Assembly: GCA_028565635.1 (NCBI GenBank)
Contig: JAOXYB010036107.1
Coordinates: 1 to 13,786, forward strand
Length of the DNA: 13,786 bases
Source of the DNA: Phoronis ovalis
Taxonomy: Eukaryota; Phoronida; Phoronidae
Direction: 5' to 3'
Both the position numbers and the translations under genes were made by a program. A model generated the notes under the pieces. That model did no database searches, was not told the DNA's origin, and was given only the letters and a program-made list of their open reading frames with translations. Positions 1-6,900 of this stretch are shown one piece after another; positions within the stretch are counted from its first letter, which is position 1; every line of letters starts with the position of its first letter.

Positions 1-300
1 TTTTACCAACACCCTCTTCCCCCCTCCTTTTCCCTATTTCACCCTTCTGACCCTCAAGAGAAACAAATCTTTTTTGATCCTCAGGAGAAAACTATCCCTA
101 TTCGCCCTTCTGACCCTCAAGAGAAAAAAAATCTTTTGGACCCTCAGGAGAAACCTTATTTCGCCCTTCTGACCCTCAAGAGAAAAAAAATCTTTTGGAC
201 CCTCAGGAGAAACCTTTGACCCTCAGGAGAAACCCTATTTCGCCCTTCTGTCCCTCAAGAGAAAAATTTTTTTTTTGACCCTCAGGAGAAAACCCTCTTC
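1..300. repeat. ~60-bp tandem repeat array, about four imperfect copies
   Basis: The unit contains a pyrimidine-rich part (CCCTATTTCGCCCTTCT) followed by two related half-motifs, GACCCTCAAGAGAAA and GACCCTCAGGAGAAA, separated by an A/T run. The first half-motif starts near 49, 112, 171 and 250 (as GTCCCTC in the last), giving spacings of 63, 59 and 79. The second starts near 76, 139, 198, 218 and 277. The longer last interval is explained by an extra ~20-bp copy of the second half-motif at 218. The array ends in a run of 12 C at 300-311. It has no coding potential; it is a minisatellite or part of a larger repeat that begins outside the window. Confidence 0.85.
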
Positions 301-314
301 CCCCCCCCCCCTAC

Positions 315-540
315 CTACAAAAACTGGAACGGGCCTATCAGAGGTGCCAACCCCTGGCCCTGGCCCTGAAGGCTGAAGAATTGAAACAGCAACAGCCCAC
401 AGGGAGATTTAAGTCGTGTTGCCCAAAGGGCGCAGCCACTGCTAGCAGGGTCTGGGGGCGTGCCTCCCCAGAATTTTTTTGTAATTTTTGATGCATTTTT
501 CTGCAATCTAGAGGCTCTAGAGCATTTTAAATACAAATTT
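315..540. repeat. GC-richer block resembling a dispersed repeat fragment
   Basis: This block stands out from its AT-rich surroundings. It holds a GCCCTG-type short repeat (354-369), a GGGGGCGTGCCTCCCC near-palindrome (~453-468) and the palindrome CTAGAGGCTCTAG (~508-520). Both strands are open over much of it, but neither translation (a minus frame across 315-551, and a plus frame rich in Ala/Gln/Arg) resembles a known protein to me. I read it as a fragment of an interspersed repeat. Comparison against the host genome would decide copy number. Confidence 0.4.
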
Positions 541-900
541 CGAATTTTCAATAGTCCCTAAAATATCAATGATCAAAAGTAAAGTAAGATGGTATAATTT
601 ATTCTCTTATCTGTCTTATCACACAATTGCTAGAGTCAATAAATCTTTTATATTTTATTTTTTTTCTGAATTCGGTTGCATACGGAACTGAATACTAAAG
701 CTATTCAATAGTTGTAACAATTGTGTCTTCTACTCGTACAAATAATGACACTTGATAGGTCAGATCAACAAAAAATTTACTGCAGTGAACATAAAGTTTA
801 ATAAATTTTATGCCTTCTGCTAAGCTCTACGAAATAAATAATATATAATAAATAATAAAGATGCAACGCTATGCTAACTTTAAGCCAAAAGGTTTCTACA
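541..900. other. AT-rich intergenic stretch, nothing recognised
   Basis: Mostly A/T-rich sequence with short poly-T and AATAAT runs. I see no open frame of note, RNA gene or long repeat. Confidence 0.6.
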
Positions 901-911
901 AGCGGCGTTTT

Positions 912-983
912 GATTGGCACGGCATTGCCCTTGTGGGAAAACTAAGCCAATCACAACATCGCTTTGTTATTGTTTTATAAATA
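912..983 (+). promoter_or_regulatory. CCAAT (both orientations) plus TATA promoter-like cluster
   Basis: Seen directly: GATTGGC at 912-918 (a reversed CCAAT box), GCCAATCAC at 946-954, and TATAAATA at 976-983. The TATA-like box lies about 25 bp after the second CCAAT box. This order and spacing is that of a compact RNA polymerase II core promoter such as those of histone genes. Transcription would start near 1008. No convincing gene follows: the open frame at 996-1193 (starting on GTG) runs through repeat sequence. It could be an orphan, transposon-derived or non-coding-RNA promoter, or chance in AT-rich DNA. Confidence 0.35.
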
Positions 984-1081
984 GATCGTAACACGGTGAA
1001 ATCGAAATCTGATAAAGTTTATTCGTATTATATGTATCGTCCCGGGTTTTTTCTAAGTTTCTCGGCAATAAAAAAATTGGT

Positions 1082-1163
1082 TGCTCTAAAAACCGGGAGA
1101 TTTGGACTTACAACCAGGAGGTCGGGAGACGTAGTCCAAAACCGGGAGACTTGGTACACAGTC
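1082..1163. repeat. three imperfect copies of an ACCGGGAGA-type unit
   Basis: Consecutive units begin AAAACCGGGAGATTTGG, AACCAGGAGGTCGGGAGACG and AAAACCGGGAGACTTGG, with a period of about 22-26 bp. GTCCCGGGTTTTTT at ~1039-1052 is an inverted match to the AAAAACCGGGAGA start of the array, so the left part can fold back on it. The reading frame at 996-1193 is only a translation of this repeat. Confidence 0.5.
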
Positions 1164-1200
1164 AGCTGGCTAGAAAGTTGTTATATTTGTTAAATAAATA
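1150..1200. mobile_element. diverged single copy of the fold-back arm found at 1404-1623
   Basis: The stretch CACAGTCAGCTGGCTAG, then GTTGTTATATTTGTTAAATA, lines up with the left arm of the downstream fold-back element (CACGGTCACCTGGCGAG, then GTCGTTATATTTTTAAATA). The order and the total length match, with scattered substitutions. I infer an older or truncated relative of the same family, inserted next to the intact one. Confidence 0.5.
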
Positions 1201-1403
1201 AATATTAATATAGTATCCAATGGGATAATTTATCACTGCATCCTAGGTACTCTAGGCTTGGTAGGTCTGCTGTATTATTTTATTAATAATAATATCTATT
1301 GACTATAATCTACACTTAGTCTTAGTGCACTACAGTCAATAATAGACAATCGTCAATAGTCAATAGCCTCCAACAAGCCGGGGGTACCCAAGGGCAAGAG
1401 TCA
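1201..1403. other. AT-rich spacer with a 10-bp inverted repeat
   Basis: CTATTGACTA (1296-1305) and TAGTCAATAG (1357-1366) are perfect inverted copies about 50 bp apart, and further GTCAATA repeats lie around 1334-1366. Nothing else is recognised. This may be debris between the two fold-back elements. Confidence 0.4.
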
Positions 1404-1623
1404 AGTTATTTTTTGCTGGGTGTGTGACACGGTCACCTGGCGAGCATGTGTCGTTATATTTTTAAATAAATAGATTTATGATATAATTACTATCCATACG
1501 GCCTCCTGTGTAATCTATAGGAGTATACGTATAGATTGCATATAGTAATTAGTATTTATTTAAAAATATAACGACACATATGCTCACCAGGTGACCGTGT
1601 CACACACCCACCAAAAATTAACT
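1404..1623. mobile_element. fold-back (MITE-like) element, ~220 bp
   Basis: The left arm from 1417 (TGGGTGTGTGACACGGTCAC...) to 1471 is repeated in inverted orientation at 1554-1610, with one substitution and one 2-bp indel over about 55 bp. Weaker pairing continues outward to AGTTA (1404-1408) and TAACT (1619-1623), and inward through TAATTACTAT (1484-1493) and ATAGTAATTA (1542-1551). The whole element is therefore nearly one hairpin with a ~48-nt centre. It has no coding capacity, so it would be non-autonomous. I cannot assign a superfamily because no clear target-site duplication is visible outside the arms. Confidence 0.85.
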
Positions 1624-2057
1624 GTTTCCAGTTGGAAATTTTGGATTGTATACTTCGCAATTCGTACTCTTTTGTTTTAGATTGCGGTACCATTGGGTAT
1701 TAGCTCCTACCTCTTCTCATAATTCCTGGATCCTTAAAAGGATGTTGCTAATATTTAGTAATAACAAATATTCTTCAAACTTATATCCAGATGTTATTTT
1801 CATGTTATACATACCGATAGAAAGCTGTATTAATGGGTAGTTTTAATATTATCTGAATAGGACCGGTAGGTTACAAACGCCATGATGGTTTATGCCCGGA
1901 TGATGTCAAAGCCATGCACCCTGTGTCCAGGGATTAGATATATGCTTTACAATAAGCCATGCATCATATGATTAGGGCTAGGGGTTTTGGTAGGTTAATT
2001 AGATTTAGTAGATACGTTGAATAGAATTATATGAATTGGATGCGGGTCTTCCAACTC
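1624..2057. other. intergenic stretch, nothing recognised
   Basis: Mixed AT-rich sequence. An open frame at 1646-1840 has no recognisable motif and looks like chance. No repeat or RNA gene seen. Confidence 0.55.
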
Positions 2058-2165
2058 ATCTTCATGGCGTAGCGGTAATGCATTGGACTATGGAGCATAA
2101 TGGCTTGGGTACGATTCGCGAAAGAAGCAAGAAAAATAAATAATAATAACATAATAAAAATATGA
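2058..2165 (+). mobile_element. tRNA-derived SINE head (or tRNA pseudogene) with A/T-rich tail
   Basis: TGGCGTAGCGGT (2065-2076) matches the RNA polymerase III A box, and GGTACGATTCG (2108-2118) matches the B box. The two starts are 43 bp apart, as in a tRNA gene. A D stem forms (GCGT 2067-2070 with ATGC 2078-2081) and a T-arm is mostly paired (2105-2109 with 2117-2121, loop TACGATT). The anticodon stem is broken (2083-2087 against 2095-2099), as is the acceptor stem. An A/AAT-rich tract (2121-2165) follows directly, which suits the tail of a short SINE better than a working tRNA. The anticodon position reads ATG, but with the stem decayed this has little meaning. Confidence 0.65.
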
Positions 2166-2296
2166 GTATGGAAACAGACAAGGAGGAACATGCTTAAAGA
2201 AGTGGGTAATAAAAATTAGTTTCTTATGGTTTTTTTTAGACAGTAGAAGGTCTGTTAGGTGGCACTGCAGGTTGTAGCTATTTCCCAATCACTCCC
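2166..2296. other. spacer, nothing recognised
   Basis: Short AT-rich stretch between the SINE-like head and the degenerate repeat field. The minus-strand open frame 2088-2288 spans it but shows no motif and overlaps the SINE. Confidence 0.5.
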
Positions 2297-2550
2297 ATAT
2301 TGATTGCTACCATAAAGAAATTATTTAGATTTCTGCCCACTGCTTATGGCAAATAATTTGGATTACTACCACGCTTGTGTTTGTATCCATTTCGGAAATT
2401 TGATTTGTTTGTAATTGTATCAATCAGTTTGCGTTAAAAATGGATTGCTACTCAAATTTTTTAAAATTTTGGATTGCTATCCTTCTATTTCAAAAAAATT
2501 ATTGGGTTTACTACCACAAGCTAACATTTTGGATTTGGTTGCAGCACATC
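2297..2550. repeat. degenerate ~30-bp repeat built on TTTGGATTGCTACC
   Basis: Versions of one motif recur in the same orientation: TTGATTGCTACCA (~2300), TTAGATTTCTGCCCAC (~2325), TTTGGATTACTACCAC (~2357), ATGGATTGCTACTC (~2440), TTTGGATTGCTATCC (~2468), TTGGGTTTACTACCAC (~2502) and TTTGGATTTGGTTGC (~2528). Neighbouring copies are about 26-33 bp apart, except for one ~82-bp gap. I infer an old minisatellite or a repeated array inside a transposon. Confidence 0.55.
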
Positions 2551-2615
2551 CCCGTATTAAAAAAAAACGTGACTGCCTCCCAGGAAACCAAAGACAAGAC
2601 CAAAGGCAAAGCCAT

Positions 2616-2687
2616 TTGAAACATATTCCCGTGCATATATTAAATGCAAGATCTATATTACCATTTCTTCACTGTATCAAGAAATAA
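2616..2687 (+). pseudogene. possible LINE endonuclease-like N-terminal fragment
   Basis: An open frame here reads HIPVHILNARSILPFL and then stops at 2687. The hydrophobic stretch followed by LNARSI and a Leu/Phe pair resembles the start of the apurinic-type endonuclease domain of CR1/Jockey-like LINEs, where an N-A-R-S motif is common. Nothing downstream continues the domain, so at best this is a broken scrap. It lies on the opposite strand to the reverse transcriptase remnant at 3040-3345, so the two are separate insertions or were rearranged. A chance match is quite possible. Confidence 0.25.
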
Positions 2688-3039
2688 GTTTGAACACCAA
2701 TTTTTTTTTTAAATAAACCTGATACATGCATGCATTTTTGATTTACATGGTATAATTTTAGTACTATCTATTATGTACAGCAGAATGTTGTACATTAAAG
2801 AACACCACAGTATCAATAAAGACAGTTAAGTTTTTTGTGGGGAGGAGTCTTAATTCAAAAATAATTGAATTAAATTTTTTATCCTGCATTGAACATTTTG
2901 CCTCATCCCAAAATTAACTACATAAAACTAAAAAGCTCTAAGTGTGAAGTGCTGCAAAATAAAACATGATGACTTATTAAATTACTTGAACACAGATTAA
3001 TGGGAGAGCCAGTCTTTGGAAGATTTCAGTGTAGTCTGC
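2688..3039. other. AT-rich intergenic stretch, nothing recognised
   Basis: No gene, RNA or long repeat seen. The plus-strand frame 3000-3215 is the antisense shadow of the reverse transcriptase remnant. Its lower-coordinate part may be further decayed LINE sequence that I cannot align by eye. Confidence 0.5.
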
Positions 3040-3345
3040 TATTACTGCATCCATGTAGGCTGTATCATACAGTAACTGCCATAATCCAGTTTGTTATATT
3101 TCCAGTAATGCCATATGTGCGGAACTCTATGAAAGGCTTCAGCAAATCCCAAATACACATCTTCTGGATACCCATAATCTTCAAAATTAATTACAGTAGT
3201 GAATCCATGATGTGAATCATTCATTAAATTATATATAAATGTTATCTTAAATGATCTGTAATAGCATCTCTAATGATTGAACCTAGATAACATTTTGCAT
3301 ATAGTAGAAGTAACATGAGGTAAGACTGACTGGCCTGTAATAAGT
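3040..3345 (-). pseudogene. decayed non-LTR retrotransposon reverse transcriptase (LINE, CR1/Jockey-like)
   Basis: On the minus strand, reading down from 3342, pieces of a LINE reverse transcriptase appear in the correct order but in shifting frames: YYRPVSLTS (3342-3316), an ICKML piece (~3300), IRDAITDHLR followed by a stop (~3275-3245), and then an open stretch at 3224-3042 with HHGF and DVYLGFAEAFHRVPH. In intact relatives the last part is the catalytic motif A block, [Y]LDF-x-KAFD-x-VPH. Here the catalytic Asp is Gly and the second Asp is His, so the enzyme is dead. The usual ~15-20 residues between HGF and motif A are shortened. The copy is old and truncated at both ends, and its direction is opposite to the neighbouring gene. 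Confidence 0.75.
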
Positions 3346-3764
3346 CCAGACGTCGTGCTAAAAGATGTCACAAGACCAGGCCTGCTGAAACCACAAATAA
3401 ATGCTGGATATTGTCCGATTGTGTCCAGAAACATGGTGTGAAAAAACTGGTCAAGATTATGTAAATTGTATGATAAGTCATTTGAAATAGACTAGACTTC
3501 CTACATTGCCTAAATAGAATTTATGAACTGTTTAATCCTGCTTGTCCTAGTTCTCTGAGAACTCAACATTTTGAATCAATTTTGATAAATGTGATTTAGT
3601 ACTTGAATCAACTCTTTCATTGTTACTAGGTATTTGCGAACAGCTGTTACGACTACTTGCCAATCACATCATATGTTTACCAAATATGGCAGTGTGGCAT
3701 TGTCTGCATTTGGTTTTCCATGCTTTCCGTTTAAAGTTTTAATCAGTGTTTATTATGTTTTCAG
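3346..3764 (+). promoter_or_regulatory. upstream region / probable promoter and 5' leader of the C19orf44-like gene
   Basis: This stretch separates the LINE remnant from the first coding exon. Candidate elements are GCCAATCAC (a CCAAT box, ~3659-3667) and CAAATATGGC (a YY1-like ATGGC site, ~3681-3690), with no TATA box. The sequence TATTATGTTTTCAG ending at 3764 is a good splice acceptor, so the 5' UTR may have a separate upstream exon. I cannot tell whether transcription starts near 3690 and is unspliced, or starts further upstream. RNA 5'-end data would settle it. Confidence 0.3.
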
Positions 3765-3805
3765 TTGCAAATCGTGATCCAGAGTCCTAAAAATTGAAAA
3801 GCACA

Positions 3806-3952
3806 ATGAACAGATCCAGTAACAGTGCCGCAGCCTTATTATTACAGAAGGTTTCAAGTCACCTACATGGCGACAGAAGATCAGCTACCAAACAAAGCCA
3901 AAAATCTCAACCACCAAAAAAAAATGTAGAAGACAGTGATGAAGACATTGAG
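3806..3952 (+). CDS. C19orf44: exon 1 (coding part), residues 1-49
   Basis: Begins MNRSSNSAAALLLQK. ATG at 3806 is preceded by ACA (A at -3) and by the in-frame stop TAA at 3788-3790, which excludes an upstream in-frame start in this exon; the in-frame TTG at 3794 is not credible as a eukaryotic start. The exon ends with the acidic cluster EDSDEDIE just before the donor GTATTG (3953), phase 0. The exon itself probably begins at 3765, after a TTTTCAG acceptor. Past 3952 the frame runs into intron and stops at 3983, which supports splicing here. Confidence 0.75.
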
Positions 3953-6900
3953 GTATTGTATAGCATAATATGTGTATATACATAAATGCATGTTTGTTAT
4001 CCTCTTTGTGTAATTTAAGTTAAATAATGTAACACACATGAATTTGTGTACATAAATAACTTGAGAGAATATTCCTTTTTTTAAAAAGAGTACCTCGTAT
4101 GCCACATGGTACTCCTGTTGCATGCATAGTGGCCTCAAGAAAAAGTTTGATAGATGGCCAACACCATACCACTTCATTTCACCATTTTCAACTTAGTATA
4201 GAATACCTAGTAATTTAAATGGAAAGAAACTATGTTGGAAGCCATGTTTAAAGGAAATTAAATATTTTTTTAACCAAAGGTTTAAATATTATTTGTTGTC
4301 AATAATGATATTTTTTTTTTCAAAATCTGCACTATATTAATCATGATTTTTTGATGCTTTACGATTGAAGCACATCTTTGTTAAAAACAACTGGTAAAGA
4401 TTTGAGTGTAGTGTTTGAAGAGTAAGTGGAAGCAATAGAAAGTGCTCAATATTTTCATCACTAATTTTATGCAATGGACCCTTCCCAGACCAGTCCATTC
4501 TGATCTGCTATATATTTATTTATAGATAAGTAAGTGAGTTGTAGTAATACATTAGTTCTTTTTTGCCCAAAGCAAGTACAATAAAATGTACAATTTTTTT
4601 ATATATAATGTTTTTGATCTGTTTCAGAATTACCTCCATTCAGTTGGAAAGAAACTTGGCACCAGTCAGAAATACTCCTCTGTTGATAACATCTCGATTT
4701 CTAGCAGCAATGATGATGGTTCAAATGAGAAAGGTTCCTCTTTGCAAGGAAGTAAATTTATTAGAAAAGCAGCTCTTTCCACTTCTCCTCTTAAGGAAAG
4801 TGGCAGCACTCAGAATACATTTATAAAATCGAATTCATTAAGTGCCAATCCTTCAGTAAAATCAGCAAATACTGGCAATCTTCAAAGTTTAAGAACAAAG
4901 TCCTCTGCTTTGAACAAAGTTGCCAATTTAACAAGTAAATACTTGAAGAAAGATGCTCAGTCTGTCTCAAACCTGGCTCAGTTGAGAGACAGTGATTCAG
5001 AACTAGACATTAGTACTGATTCCGATGTTATAGCTGATACCAATGCTAGGAAGAAGAGTGACTTTAAGAAACCAGTGAATAAGGAATTAGGAACAAGCAG
5101 ATTAAACAGTAAATATATAAACCAAAAAATACCACAAACAGGCGATAGTGATGCACATAATGACACCTGCAGCAATAAATTTGAAGGTTCCCTTTTCTTA
5201 AAAAAGAAATCCCAACAAAGTGAAGTCAAAGGTCGTGACTTTTATATTCAATCAAGTGCCTCTGAAAGTGAGATAAGCATTCCAAATAAAACAACAAATG
5301 TATATAATGAAAAGACGCCAGGGAGGAATAGATTTTTAAAAAGTAAGCCTCTGACAGAGGAACCAAAGACTTCCACACCATTGAAACCAACACGTAAGTT
5401 GAGTGTGTAATTTACCAAATATGCACTTTGTTAGTGAATTTCTCAAATGGAATAATCCAAACTGTATTGACACTATTTAATGACATGACAGAAGTTAATC
5501 ATACATTCACTTGTGTATATTAACCAGTTTCAGAGGCTATAACCAGTGGGACATCTTGTTTCAGTGGCTGTAAAAGTATCATTTTTATGACATGCCTGCC
5601 CATATGGAGACAATATAAAAGAGTTATGTACCAAAAAATGAGTATAGCAGTGCTGATATATGGCTTGTGGAGAACAAAACCTTTGTCCTGTAATGTTATT
5701 CATAGTGGCCAATAACAATACTAAAGATAATATTTTATTGTCATTTCACCACAGCTGCTCCAAGAACATTTCAAGCCAAGAAACAAGAATTAACACTAGA
5801 TTCAGATGAAGAGGATTTGGCGGAATTTATTCATGGTCTGTCTGAGTCGATAAGTCCTGAGGTCTCCTATGATCGACTGCCTGTCAAAAGTACTGTCCGA
5901 GTGACATCACTGGATTCAGAATCTGAAACTGAATCATCAGGAATAGGCAATGCACAGGTACTCAAGCTAGACATTTTTTGATTATTTTGTATAGAAGAAC
6001 CACCAGACTCAATGTGCTATTGTTTTAAGTTATTCCAGTTACAATATGTAAAGTTACAGTGCCATTGTATGCTTTACCTAATAAAACTAGTATGACGCCG
6101 TAATATATTTTATTTTTGTGGGTTTGATGCAAAAAAAACAACAAGAAAGAGATGCTGACTGGCATCATTGTATCCAGTGTTCTCCACAAAAAACTTATAC
6201 CTGTTCAGGGCACCAATTAACTTTAGTACATAAACCTTGAATTATTTATCAAAATTTTATCTATCCATGTTTGGGGTTTACATAAATAATATCATTGGCC
6301 CTGGAACATGTATATACTATTTTATGGAGAACACTGGTATCGTATGTCAACAAGGCTACAGGTTCTGTGAAATGAAGCACTAGCTCCCCATAGGTTAATT
6401 ACAGTATTTATTTTATCTAAAATTTCAGAGATTTATAAAAAGACGTGAAGAACATATTTCTGTTCCTGTTGAAAGTTTCAGCGAGTCTTTACCAGAAATG
6501 CTTGATGATGTCCCAGTAGAAGATGTGTTAAGTAGCGCACCCAGTGCTGTGGACTCTGAGGATAGTTCTGAAGGTAAAGTAATTTTTTCAGAATCGTTAA
6601 TTTGTCTTTCAAGAGTTCAGTTGAACGTTTCTACGTTATTTTTATGTTTTATTTGGAAAATTATTTGTTTAAAGATGGCTAAATATCAGTTTTGTGAATC
6701 ATCTAAAACGAAATTGCTTGTGTCACAGACTTATATTGAATACATTTGCAGGTCCTGGCATACAGTTAATGGATATGGATTCACTACTTCCGCCAAAATT
6801 GGATGATACAGAAGAAAAAATATCACCAACCTATTCCGATAAAGGTGTTATCTTAGACACGGACACTGAGTCAAGCTTTGACAAGACTGGTGTTTTAGGT

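Noticed and set aside
1-300. CRISPR array
   Set aside because: Repeats are contiguous variants with A/T runs, not identical repeats with unique spacers, and the window is eukaryotic.
315-551. 78-residue minus-strand open frame
   Set aside because: Lies in a repeat-like block with GC-rich palindromes; the translation has no recognisable domain and the plus strand is open as well.
996-1193. 65-residue open frame downstream of the CCAAT/TATA cluster
   Set aside because: It starts on GTG and translates the ACCGGGAGA repeat and a fold-back arm; not a credible protein.
3000-3215. 71-residue plus-strand open frame
   Set aside because: Antisense of the LINE reverse transcriptase remnant, which explains the sequence better.
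3881-4177. 98-residue minus-strand open frame in intron 1
   Set aside because: No recognisable motif; overlaps exon 1 in antisense and mostly AT-rich intron.
4586-4627. ATG at 4586 as the start of a 274-residue open frame
   Set aside because: The first 14 codons are AT-rich intron sequence ending in a TTTCAG acceptor; exon 1 joins at 4628 in phase.
6498-6806. 102-residue frame covering exon 4 and intron 4
   Set aside because: Only the first part is exon; after the GTAAAG donor it becomes a Phe/Leu/Cys-rich intron translation.
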